DNA of 7,949 nucleotides, taken from an uncultured Anaerosacchariphilus sp. GTDB lineage: Bacteria; Bacillota; Clostridia; Lachnospirales; Lachnospiraceae. The number at the start of each line of letters is the position of its first letter. Position 1 is the first letter of the stretch. Where the stretch lies: the NCBI GenBank assembly GCA_934402125.1, contig CAKRTY010000066.1, positions 1 through 7,949 on the forward strand, in the 5' to 3' direction. The translations under genes were made by a program, and so were the position numbers. Shown here piece by piece: positions 1 through 5,888 of the stretch. Below the pieces are notes generated by a model that searched no databases, was not told where the DNA came from, and saw nothing but the letters and a program-made list of their open reading frames with translations.

Positions 1-149
1 ACTTCCGTGAGATCATGGAGACTATCCTGAACGCGGGCGTGGAGAAGGTAATTCCGCACGTATACTCCTCTATCATCGACAAAGCTACCGGCAACACCCG
101 TATTGAGGATGTGAAGAAGCTGCTGGCTATCGTGAAAGAGTTGGTATAA
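1..149 (+). CDS. 3' end of an unidentified, probably highly expressed protein
   Basis: The open frame enters from the left edge (first complete codon at position 3) and ends with TAA at 147-149, giving 48 C-terminal residues that start FREIMETILNAG and end LLAIVKELV. I do not recognise the family, and no catalytic motif is visible in this tail, which looks like alternating helix and strand. Codon choice is strongly biased (Arg always CGT, Ile mostly ATC, Lys mostly AAG, Glu mostly GAG). That resembles efp later in the window and differs from the CGG-rich neighbours, which suggests an abundant housekeeping enzyme. A strong terminator begins 43 bases after the stop, so this gene closes its transcription unit. 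Confidence is high that it is coding and nil for a function. Confidence 0.8.
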   Translation, partial: FREIMETILNAGVEKVIPHVYSSIIDKATGNTRIEDVKKLLAIVKELV

Positions 150-191
150 AAAATAGTTCCATAACAAAGGACCCTACATACGAGACAGAAG

Positions 192-228
192 AAAAAGGCA
201 GGAGGCCGCAAGGCCGACCTGTCTTTTT
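192..228 (+). terminator. Intrinsic terminator after the first gene
   Basis: An 11-bp stem (192-202 with 218-228, one G-U pair) continues, after a small asymmetric bulge, into GGCC/GGCC closed by a GCAA (GNRA-type) tetraloop at 208-211. The 3' arm ends in five T's that pair with five A's of the 5' arm. It lies shortly downstream of the stop at 149 and should end that transcript. The A-rich 5' flank could also let it work on the minus strand. Confidence 0.85.
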
Positions 229-325
229 CACGTTCCTAAGTCTTAAAAGTATGGAAAAATCGCACAAAAACGGCTCCGTGTGTATCATGCAAAATCACGA
301 AAAACAGAAAATACAAGAAAAAATA

Positions 326-355
326 TTAGAAAAACAGAAAATATTCTGGTAATAT
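326..355 (+). promoter_or_regulatory. Candidate extended -10 promoter for the CarD-type gene
   Basis: TG at 347-348 followed one base later by TAATAT (350-355) resembles an extended -10 element. The best -35 match 18 bases upstream is weak (TTAGAA, 326-331), as can be tolerated with an extended -10. Transcription would start near 362, only about a dozen bases before the terminator-like hairpin at 374-406. This is inferred from pattern only. Confidence 0.35.
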
Positions 356-373
356 AAAAATATAGTAGCCAAT

Positions 374-406
374 AAACCGTTTCGCTGACTGCGCACGGTT
401 TTTTTT
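374..406 (+). terminator. Terminator-like hairpin in the leader of the CarD-type gene
   Basis: AAACCGT (374-380) pairs with ACGGTTT (395-401), and an inner CGC/GCG extends the stem with a TGACT loop. The 3' arm runs into eight T's (399-406), the normal signature of a plus-strand intrinsic terminator. It lies between the candidate promoter and the ribosome binding site of the next gene, with no upstream coding region left to terminate because the earlier gene already has its own terminator at 192-228. It may be an attenuator, or the end of a short untranslated RNA. The U-tract is poor in the opposite orientation. Confidence 0.6.
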
Positions 407-445
407 GTAAAAGAAAGAATAAATACGGATAAAAGGAGGTTTCTC

Positions 446-955
446 ATGTTTGAAAAAGGTGGCTATATTGTGTACGGAACGACAGGCGTGTGTCAGATAG
501 AAGATATTACAGGAATGAAGAGTAAGGGAGCCTCCGGTGAGAAGCTGTATTATGTGCTGCGACCCTGCTTCCAGAAGGGCAATACCATCTTTACCCCGGT
601 GGATAACGGGAAGATTGCCATGCGGGCTGCTATGACCAGGGAAGAGGCAGAAATGCTGATAAAGCGGATTCCGCAGATAGAGGAGCTGGAGGAAGCCGAC
701 GACAGGGAGCGGGAGCGCCTTTACAAGGAAGCCATCAAAAGCGGTAAGCCGGGGGAGTGGATCCGGATTATCAAGACCTCCTATCTCCGGAGCCGGAAGC
801 GTGAGGCGGAAGGCAAGCGGGCCACTACGGTGGACGATCGGTATTTCCATACGGCGGAAGACCATCTGTACGCGGAGTTGGCTGTCGTGCTGGGAATGGA
901 AAGGGACGCGGTAAAAAAATATATCGGACAGAGCATCGAACAGCTGGAGGTATAG
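446..955 (+). CDS. CarD/CdnL-TRCF-domain family transcriptional regulator
   Basis: The 169-residue product matches the CarD_CdnL_TRCF family in length and layout. The N-terminal 60 or so residues contain the typical opening (GGYIVYGTTGVCQIEDI, residues 5-21) and the Tudor-like fold that binds the RNA polymerase beta subunit, as in the RNAP-interacting domain of Mfd. The rest, about 65-165, is helical and charged, corresponding to the DNA-contacting C-terminal domain. Family members bind RNA polymerase at promoters and modulate open-complex stability; the role of the clostridial versions is less clear. ATG at 446 is chosen because AAGGAGG lies at 433-439. The gene stands alone, with a terminator-like hairpin in its leader and a strong terminator 18 bases after its stop, so it is probably monocistronic. 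The family call is firm; the exact regulon is unknown. Confidence 0.88.
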   Translation: MFEKGGYIVYGTTGVCQIEDITGMKSKGASGEKLYYVLRPCFQKGNTIFTPVDNGKIAMRAAMTREEAEMLIKRIPQIEELEEADDRERERLYKEAIKSGKPGEWIRIIKTSYLRSRKREAEGKRATTVDDRYFHTAEDHLYAELAVVLGMERDAVKKYIGQSIEQLEV

Positions 956-972
956 ACAGCGGATACGGTAGA

Positions 973-1007
973 GGGACGAAAAGCCGGAAAGGTTTTTCGT
1001 CCTTTTT
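973..1007 (+). terminator. Intrinsic terminator of the CarD-type gene
   Basis: A 12-bp stem (974-985 with 991-1002, one G-U pair) closed by a GGAAA loop is followed by TTTTT at 1003-1007. It begins 18 bases after the CarD-family stop codon and separates that gene from the repressor/protease pair downstream. Confidence 0.9.
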
Positions 1008-1045
1008 AGATCCGGAAAAGAAAGAAAAACTTAAGAATTGGCAGA

Positions 1046-1095
1046 TTGACAGGTGCAGCTGTTTATGATAAGGTTTAATCAGATAAACCGGTTTA
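1046..1095 (+). promoter_or_regulatory. Promoter and operator-like region of the repressor/protease operon
   Basis: A consensus -35 box TTGACA lies at 1046-1051. At the expected 17-base spacing the -10 is poor (TAAGGT, 1069-1074), so the exact promoter is uncertain; TATAAC at 1109-1114 is another possible -10. Overlapping this is dense symmetry: TAAACCGGTTTA is a perfect 12-bp palindrome (1084-1095), and a third half-site GGTTTA at 1072-1077 is inverted relative to 1084-1089 with a six-base spacer. BlaI-family repressors bind dyads within their own promoters, so this is the natural autoregulatory operator candidate. The half-site is not the TACA/TGTA of staphylococcal BlaI/MecI. Confidence 0.5.
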
Positions 1096-1144
1096 AAGCA
1101 ATAGACTATATAACATGGAAAAGATATGGAGGTGCAAAATCTCA

Positions 1145-1522
1145 ATGGAAGATTTAAAGTTATATGACGCGGAATACCGTCTGTTGGAGATTGTATGGGA
1201 AAAGGAGCCCTTAAGCTCCACAGAACTTTACAAGGAATGCCTGCCGAGACTGGGCTGGAAGAAATCGACCACTTACACAGTGCTTCGAAAGCTGGTAGAA
1301 CGGAAAATTCTGAAAAATGAGAACGGGGCTGTGACAGCCCTGGTAAAGAAGGAGACTGTGCAGCGTTACGAGAGCCAGGCTGTGGTGGAAAAATGGTTTG
1401 ACCATTCTCTGCCGGGTTTTGTGGCAGCATTCCTCGGAGAGAAGAAGCTCAGCCGGAAAGAGGCTGAGGAACTGAAGCAGCTGATTGACACCTATCAGGA
1501 AGACGGGGAGGATATGAGATGA
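1145..1522 (+). CDS. BlaI/MecI/CopY-family winged-helix transcriptional repressor
   Basis: The 125-residue product matches the BlaI/MecI family in length and sequence. An N-terminal winged helix spans about residues 5-70, with the LYDAEYRLLEIVWEKEPLSS opening and the recognition-helix region STTYTVLRKLVERKIL (41-56). A C-terminal dimerisation helix ends SRKEAEELKQLID (103-115). These proteins dimerise on operator dyads and are inactivated when a partner membrane protease triggers cleavage in the dimerisation domain. Residues A95-F96 align with the N101-F102 cleavage site known for staphylococcal MecI/BlaI. The start is set at 1145 because GGAGGTG (1128-1134) lies 10 bases upstream. An in-frame ATG at 1115 would add ten residues but has no ribosome binding site and would place the GGAGGTG inside the gene. 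The stop overlaps the M56 protease start as ATGA, so the two are translationally coupled. The family is certain; the regulated genes, beyond probable self-control, are not known. Confidence 0.9.
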   Translation: MEDLKLYDAEYRLLEIVWEKEPLSSTELYKECLPRLGWKKSTTYTVLRKLVERKILKNENGAVTALVKKETVQRYESQAVVEKWFDHSLPGFVAAFLGEKKLSRKEAEELKQLIDTYQEDGEDMR

Positions 1523-3306
1523 CGGACTTTATGACGGTATTGGGAAATCTGACTCTGGCTGCTTCACTGGCGGTTGTGCTGGTTCTGGCGGTGCGGGCGC
1601 TTCTTAAGCGGCTGCCCAAGCGATATCTGACGTTTTTGTGGCTGCCGGTCTTCTTCCGGGCGGTGTGTCCGGTTTCATTTCAGTCGCCTTTCAGTCTTTA
1701 CCGGATTCTGAATGGAGAGCCGGGCTTTCACTCGACAGGCGGCAGAATGACCTTTACTCTGGCCGAATACCAGAGCGCAAGAATAACGGCAGCGCTGGAG
1801 CGCATAGGAGGCGTATTGAGCGATGGAAAGGGCGCTGCGGCTGCAAATGTGGCGACGGTAACGGAGGCAGGAGCAGAGGTTATATTGGAAAGAATCCTGT
1901 TTGAAATCTGGCTGGGCGGCGTGACAGTGGTGTTGCTTTACGGCCTGTTTTCCTGGCTGCGGCTGCGTCGGAAGACGGCGCTGGCAGTGAAGCTGGAAGA
2001 GGGCGTCTATGAGTCGGATCGGATAGGCTCTGCCTTTCTGCTGGGCTTTTTCCGGCCGCGGATTTATCTCCCGGCGGGACTTGCGTCAGAAGAACGGATT
2101 CTGGTACTGACGCATGAGAAGACCCATAAGCGGCGGCAGGATTCCCGGGTAAAATTGCTGGCCTGGCTGGTATGTGCGGTACACTGGTTCAATCCCCTGC
2201 TGTGGCGGGCCTTTATACTGCTGGCCCGGGATATGGAGATGGCCTGCGATGAACAGGTGCTGGAACAGTTGGGGACGGAGGAAAAGAAGCGTTACAGTAC
2301 CTTCTTGCTGAAGCTTTCCGCGCCGGGCACGTTTCTGACTGGTACGCCGGTGGCTTTCGGAGAAAATTCTGTGAAGAGCCGGATTAAGAATATTCTCCGG
2401 TATAAAAAGACCAGAGCGGGAATCGCGGCGGCAGCCGTGGCGCTGGTGGCGGGCGCAGTCTGGTTCTGCCTGTCCAATCCGGCTTCGACTTTCGACGAGG
2501 ACATCATCGGCGGCGCGGACGGTCCTACCTCCATCTTTCTGGCCGGAAAACTGAGCAGCGGAGATGATACGGCTTCCTTTGTATCCGGTGAAAATCTGAA
2601 GCTGGGTGGTGATGAGGAAAAAATTTACGAGGTGGTAAAAACCTTTGCGGAAGCAGCAGGCAATCGGGACGCGGATACCGTCTGGGAATTGTTGAGCCCG
2701 GTGCTGCAGCACAGTGACGACCTGGGTATCCAGGTGCAGGAAGACGGGACCAAGACCATGGGCGTATCCAGCCCATTTCTGGCAGACGGCCCGACCATCA
2801 GCCTGAGCATTGGAGACGGCAATGCAGAGGCAGAGATTACCTATCCGTCCATGACCAGCGATCCTTTGTGGTGGTCCTGGAAGGATTATATTACACTGGA
2901 AAAGAACGGGGATACCTACCGTGTGACGGCCTGGAAAACGAAATATTATGATGATATCACCAGTGCTGCAGAATTTGAGGAGGCTTACCGGATGTGGCAG
3001 CCGGATTATCTGAAGCCCACGGACGAAACGGCGGATCCGGATTCGAGCTTCGCTTCCTATCTGGTGAAGAATGATGTGACAGAGTCCTATCCGTCCTATT
3101 ATGGGGAAGCATTTTCCACACCGGCGAAGGCACTGGAGACGACCCTGCACGTGTCCGGCGGCATAGGGAAGACGGAAGACGCGGATGGCGGCGATGTATG
3201 GGTCAATTATGAGTTCCCGGACGGAACCATCCGGGTGCGGATGACCCAGCCTGGCATAGATGAGGGCAGCCGGATCTGGGTGCCGAAGGAGATTCCTATG
3301 GGCTAA
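1519..3306 (+). CDS. M56-family (BlaR1/MecR1-type) membrane metallopeptidase with a non-beta-lactam extracellular region
   Basis: The 595-residue product has the membrane protease module of BlaR1/MecR1. Hydrophobic segments lie near residues 8-27, 37-55, 124-147 and 210-235, and a last one at 301-319. The zinc motif HEKTH is at 199-203 and the conserved HWFNPLLWR at 222-230 is followed by E240 and CDE (243-245), which supplies the third ligand. LLGFFRPRIYLP (174-185) and SVKSRIKNI (284-292) are further family signatures. After the last membrane segment the chain is extracellular (about 320-595). It begins with IIGGADGPTSIF (329-340), continues with an alpha/beta stretch at 365-480 that could be NTF2-like, and ends in a beta-rich region (510-595). 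No SxxK/SxN/KTG penicillin-binding set is present, so a beta-lactam signal is unlikely. The gene overlaps its repressor by four bases. Inferred role: sense an envelope signal and cause cleavage of that repressor. Confidence 0.88.
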   Translation: MTDFMTVLGNLTLAASLAVVLVLAVRALLKRLPKRYLTFLWLPVFFRAVCPVSFQSPFSLYRILNGEPGFHSTGGRMTFTLAEYQSARITAALERIGGVLSDGKGAAAANVATVTEAGAEVILERILFEIWLGGVTVVLLYGLFSWLRLRRKTALAVKLEEGVYESDRIGSAFLLGFFRPRIYLPAGLASEERILVLTHEKTHKRRQDSRVKLLAWLVCAVHWFNPLLWRAFILLARDMEMACDEQVLEQLGTEEKKRYSTFLLKLSAPGTFLTGTPVAFGENSVKSRIKNILRYKKTRAGIAAAAVALVAGAVWFCLSNPASTFDEDIIGGADGPTSIFLAGKLSSGDDTASFVSGENLKLGGDEEKIYEVVKTFAEAAGNRDADTVWELLSPVLQHSDDLGIQVQEDGTKTMGVSSPFLADGPTISLSIGDGNAEAEITYPSMTSDPLWWSWKDYITLEKNGDTYRVTAWKTKYYDDITSAAEFEEAYRMWQPDYLKPTDETADPDSSFASYLVKNDVTESYPSYYGEAFSTPAKALETTLHVSGGIGKTEDADGGDVWVNYEFPDGTIRVRMTQPGIDEGSRIWVPKEIPMG

Positions 3307-3343
3307 AGAGAAATCTCTTACAGTTCCTTTTTGCGGCTATTCT

Positions 3344-3595
3344 TTATGGCTGTCTATGAGGCTTCTCATCCAGATCCACCAGGATAATATCCGGCCCTAT
3401 CTGCCGGATTTTACACCAGGGAATCTCGCACTCATTTTCTTTTCCCAGGAAGCCCCAGAGCTTTTCACCGGTGGTGGTAATCAGTGCCAGGATACAGCCA
3501 TTTTTCGGATCAAAGACCAGATCGGATACGCAGCCCAGTCTCCGGCAGTCATGGATATTGATGACATCTTTTTCATGCAGCTCACAGAAGGTCAT
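3344..3595 (-). CDS. YlmC/YmxH-type PRC-barrel protein
   Basis: This minus-strand gene encodes 83 residues that open MTFCELHEKDVINIHDCRRLG and contain the VSDLVFDPKNGCILALI stretch typical of the small single-domain PRC-barrel proteins called YlmC/YmxH in spore-forming Firmicutes. Length fits the family (about 80-90). Their biochemical function is not established; they are often annotated as sporulation-associated. The ATG at 3595 is chosen because homology starts there and a modest GGGAG lies seven bases upstream. The same frame stays open a further 64 codons to an ATG at 3787, but that extension runs through the nrdR promoter and start and does not look like family sequence. The gene converges on the M56 gene (37-base gap) and diverges from nrdR. 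No convincing minus-strand promoter was identified. Confidence 0.85.
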   Translation of the reverse strand: MTFCELHEKDVINIHDCRRLGCVSDLVFDPKNGCILALITTTGEKLWGFLGKENECEIPWCKIRQIGPDIILVDLDEKPHRQP

Positions 3596-3689
3596 GGCAG
3601 GGCTCCCAAAATCCGGGTTCTTAAACTTATCATATGAAAGAGCAGAGCTTTGGTGCCTGTCATTTTTCCTGTATTTCTTATGACAATGA

Positions 3690-3719
3690 TTGACATAAAA
3701 TATAAAAATGTAATATACT
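3690..3719 (+). promoter_or_regulatory. Promoter of the nrdR operon
   Basis: A perfect TTGACA (3690-3695) is followed after 18 bases by TATACT (3714-3719), a five-of-six match to the -10 consensus, in an AT-rich stretch. Transcription would start near 3726, leaving a leader of about 28 bases before nrdR with GGAGGA at 3741-3746. It lies in the 158-base region shared with the divergent PRC-barrel gene. Confidence 0.75.
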
Positions 3720-3753
3720 GAATGCATTAGAAAACCAACCGGAGGAAATACAG

Positions 3754-4206
3754 ATGAAATGCCCATTTTGCAGTCAGGAAAATACAAGAGTCATTGATTC
3801 AAGACCTGCAGACGATAACAGCTCCATAAGACGCCGCCGTCTCTGCGACGCGTGCGGCAAGCGCTTCACCACTTATGAGAAGATCGAGACCATTCCGGTT
3901 ATGGTAATAAAGAAAGATAATAACCGGGAGCATTACGACAGAAGTAAGATCGAGGACGGTATCTTAAGGGCCTGCCATAAACGGCCGGTACCCTTAAAGG
4001 ATATCAACGCCATGATTGACGCCATCGAGAGCGATATTTTTAACCGGGAGGAGCGGGAGATTCCCAGCTCCGTCATCGGCGAGATGGTCATGGACCGTTT
4101 AAAGGATCTGGATTCAGTAGCCTATGTGCGCTTTGCTTCTGTATACAGAGAGTTTAAGGACGTGAATACCTTCTTAAGCGAACTGAAAAAGATGCTCGAT
4201 AAGTAG
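3754..4206 (+). CDS. nrdR: Transcriptional repressor NrdR
   Basis: NrdR represses ribonucleotide reductase operons (nrdAB, nrdDG, nrdJ) when its ATP-cone senses nucleotide levels. The 150-residue length is typical. The N-terminal zinc ribbon is intact, with Cys3, Cys6, Cys31 and Cys34 and the DSRPADDNSSIRRRRLC stretch (15-31) characteristic of the family. The ATP-cone runs from about residue 47 (IPVMVIKKD) to 140, including SVAYVRFASVYREF. The start has GGAGGA at 3741-3746 and a consensus promoter upstream. It is the first gene of a probable operon with yqeG and an M24 peptidase: the next gene's ribosome binding site begins right at the nrdR stop. No ribonucleotide reductase gene is in the window, so its targets lie elsewhere. 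Identification is very secure. Confidence 0.97.
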   Translation: MKCPFCSQENTRVIDSRPADDNSSIRRRRLCDACGKRFTTYEKIETIPVMVIKKDNNREHYDRSKIEDGILRACHKRPVPLKDINAMIDAIESDIFNREEREIPSSVIGEMVMDRLKDLDSVAYVRFASVYREFKDVNTFLSELKKMLDK

Positions 4207-4223
4207 GAGAAGGAGGAACCATT

Positions 4224-4727
4224 CTGTTTCAGGCATTTTACCCCAGGAAATATGTAGATTCCACCTATGGAATTGATTTTGAAGAATTATACAGCAGGGG
4301 CTTTCGCGGCCTCCTGTTTGATGTAGACAATACACTGGTACCCCATGGAGCTCCCGCAACGAAACAGAGCGTGGAGCTCTTTCAGCGGCTTCACACCCTC
4401 GGCTTTGCCACCTGTCTGATTTCCAATAACAAGGAGCCCCGGGTGCGCCCCTTTGCGGACGCCATGGAGACGCCCTTTGTATACAAGGCAGACAAACCCA
4501 GCCGCCGGGGATATCAGGAGGGCATGGCCCGTATGGGTACGGATCGGAGCAATACGCTGTTTATCGGCGATCAGCTGTTTACCGATGTATGGGGAGCGAA
4601 CCGGGCGGGAATGTATTCGATTCTGGTAAAGCCCATCGATCCCCATGAGGAGATTCAGATTGTGCTGAAGCGTTATCTGGAGAAGATTGTTTTATTTTTC
4701 TATAAAAGAAGGGAAGCGAAGAAATGA
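4224..4727 (+). CDS. yqeG: YqeG-family HAD-IIIA phosphatase, probable non-AUG start
   Basis: The product, about 167 residues, carries all HAD phosphatase motifs: motif I DVDNTL (nucleophile D33, acid/base D35), motif II SNN (67-69), motif III lysine in KADKP (88-92) and motif IV GDQLFTD (115-121). Length and order match the YqeG family of about 170 residues, annotated as HAD-superfamily phosphatases; the natural substrate here is unknown. The start is unusual. There is no in-frame ATG, GTG or TTG between the upstream stop (4200-4202) and a GTG at 4371, and starting at 4371 would delete motif I. A very strong AGGAGG (4211-4216) points to CTG at 4224 (7-base spacing) or ATT at 4221 (4-base spacing). 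From memory, the ATT register aligns slightly better with the start of Bacillus YqeG. The 3' end overlaps the next gene as ATGA. Confidence 0.88.
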   Translation: MFQAFYPRKYVDSTYGIDFEELYSRGFRGLLFDVDNTLVPHGAPATKQSVELFQRLHTLGFATCLISNNKEPRVRPFADAMETPFVYKADKPSRRGYQEGMARMGTDRSNTLFIGDQLFTDVWGANRAGMYSILVKPIDPHEEIQIVLKRYLEKIVLFFYKRREAKK

Positions 4728-5794
4728 TATCGAAGATATCAGAGCTTTTAAAAGAAAAAAAGGTGGATGGGGCCCTGGTGTCCAGCCCGGCCAATATCCG
4801 CCATATCAGCGGATTTGCGGGAACGGAGAGCTATCTGTACCTGACACCGGAGCGGAAGGTGATTCTGACGGACAGCCGGTATACCCTGCAGGCAGAGGAA
4901 GAGAGCGACGGCTGCGAGGTGCGGACCATCAGTGCGGGACGGGGCTACGCCGTCCTTTTAAAAGAGCTTCTGGAGGAAGACCGGGTAGAGCGCCTGGGCT
5001 TTGAGGAAGGCTCCATGCTTTACGGGACATTAAACGGCCTGTGGAAGAAGACCGGCTTTGGCCCGGAGCATTGGTTTATGCTGGGAGACAGTCTTTCCGG
5101 TCTGCGCGTAATCAAAAATGAGCAGGAGCTTGCCTGGATGGAGAAGGCGGAGCGGATCGGAGACGCGGCCTTCGCTTATATTCTGGGGGAGCTGCGGCCC
5201 GGCGTAACGGAGCTGGAGATTGCTGCGAAGCTGGAGTATTTTATGCGGAGCCACGGGGCGGAGGGAACCAGCTTTGATACCATCGTGGCTTCCGGCTATC
5301 ATTCAGCTATGCCCCATGCGGTTCCGTCGGAGAAGAAACTGGAAACGGGTGATTTCGTGACGATGGATTTCGGCTGCCGGTATCATGGCTATTGTTCTGA
5401 TATGACCCGGACGGTGGTGATAGGGAAGGCGAGTGAAAAGCAGAAGGAGGTCTATCAGACAGTCCTGGAGGCACAGAAGACCGCGCTTGCGGGCCTGAAA
5501 CCTGGTATGACCTGCGCCGAGGGTGACAAACTGGCCAGGGACGTCATAGAGAAGGCAGGTTATGGGCAGTATTTTGGTCATTCCCTGGGCCATTCCGTCG
5601 GCCTGGAGATCCATGAAAAGCCCGCCCTGTCGCCGAAGGATACGACGGTGCTCCGGCCCGGCATGATTGAGACGGTGGAGCCTGGGATCTATATCCCGGA
5701 TTTTGGGGGTGTCCGTATCGAGGATATGGTAATTCTTACAGAGAACGGCATCCGCAATCTGACCCATTCGCCGAAAGAATTGACAGAAGTATAG
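4724..5794 (+). CDS. M24-family Xaa-Pro aminopeptidase/dipeptidase (YqhT/PepP/PepQ type)
   Basis: This 356-residue cytosolic metallopeptidase should release amino acids N-terminal to proline (aminopeptidase P or prolidase type). A creatinase-like N-terminal domain spans about 1-125 (SSPANIRHISGFAG, LTDSRY). The pita-bread catalytic domain spans about 132-350. The five metal ligands are visible: D215 in TMDFG, D226 in CSDMTRT, H290 in GHSLGHSVGLEIHE, E319 in ETVEPGIY and E333 in GVRIEDMV. The accessory histidines H286 and H297 are also present, so the enzyme should be active with two Mn/Co/Zn ions. The start overlaps the yqeG stop (ATGA), with AAGGGA nine bases upstream. A similar gene (yqhT) precedes efp in Bacillus subtilis, and the same order is kept here. 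Sequence alone does not separate dipeptidase from aminopeptidase activity. Confidence 0.92.
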   Translation: MISKISELLKEKKVDGALVSSPANIRHISGFAGTESYLYLTPERKVILTDSRYTLQAEEESDGCEVRTISAGRGYAVLLKELLEEDRVERLGFEEGSMLYGTLNGLWKKTGFGPEHWFMLGDSLSGLRVIKNEQELAWMEKAERIGDAAFAYILGELRPGVTELEIAAKLEYFMRSHGAEGTSFDTIVASGYHSAMPHAVPSEKKLETGDFVTMDFGCRYHGYCSDMTRTVVIGKASEKQKEVYQTVLEAQKTALAGLKPGMTCAEGDKLARDVIEKAGYGQYFGHSLGHSVGLEIHEKPALSPKDTTVLRPGMIETVEPGIYIPDFGGVRIEDMVILTENGIRNLTHSPKELTEV

Positions 5795-5813
5795 GAATGG
5801 ACGCAGAAAAGTC

Positions 5814-5842
5814 TTGAAAAAGAGAACGTTTTATTATAGAAT
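5814..5842 (+). promoter_or_regulatory. Promoter of efp
   Basis: TTGAAA (5814-5819) and TAGAAT (5837-5842) are separated by 17 bases, each a five-of-six consensus match. It starts 20 bases after the M24 peptidase stop, with no terminator between, so efp can receive both read-through and its own transcription. The start site would be near 5849, giving a leader of about 80 bases. Confidence 0.7.
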
Positions 5843-5888
5843 ACAATACAGGTAATTGTGTGCGAGCAGTTACAAGTTTAATTTTCAT

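Noticed and set aside
825..1430. Minus-strand open frame (201 codons) spanning the end of the CarD-type gene, its terminator and the repressor gene
   Set aside because: It crosses a strong terminator and two convincing plus-strand genes, and its Pro/Ser-rich product shows no recognisable domain.
2377..2388. SRIK (residues 287-290) as the active-site SxxK of a penicillin-binding domain
   Set aside because: It precedes the last membrane segment, belongs to the conserved M56 SRIKNI signature, and has no accompanying SxN or KTG motif.
2086..3150. Long minus-strand open frame (354 codons) opposite the M56 protease gene
   Set aside because: It is the antisense of a well-supported gene, its translation is His/Arg/Gly-rich low-quality sequence with no family features, and there is no ribosome binding site. 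It is open because of the codon pattern of the real gene.
3306..3319. Hairpin AAGAG/CTCTT between the M56 gene and the PRC-barrel gene as a bidirectional terminator
   Set aside because: The stem is only five AT-rich base pairs and no T-tract follows directly on either strand, so it is too weak to call.
3596..3787. N-terminal extension of the PRC-barrel protein to an ATG at 3787
   Set aside because: The extension overlaps the nrdR promoter and start, does not resemble the family, and the ATG at 3595 coincides with the start of homology.
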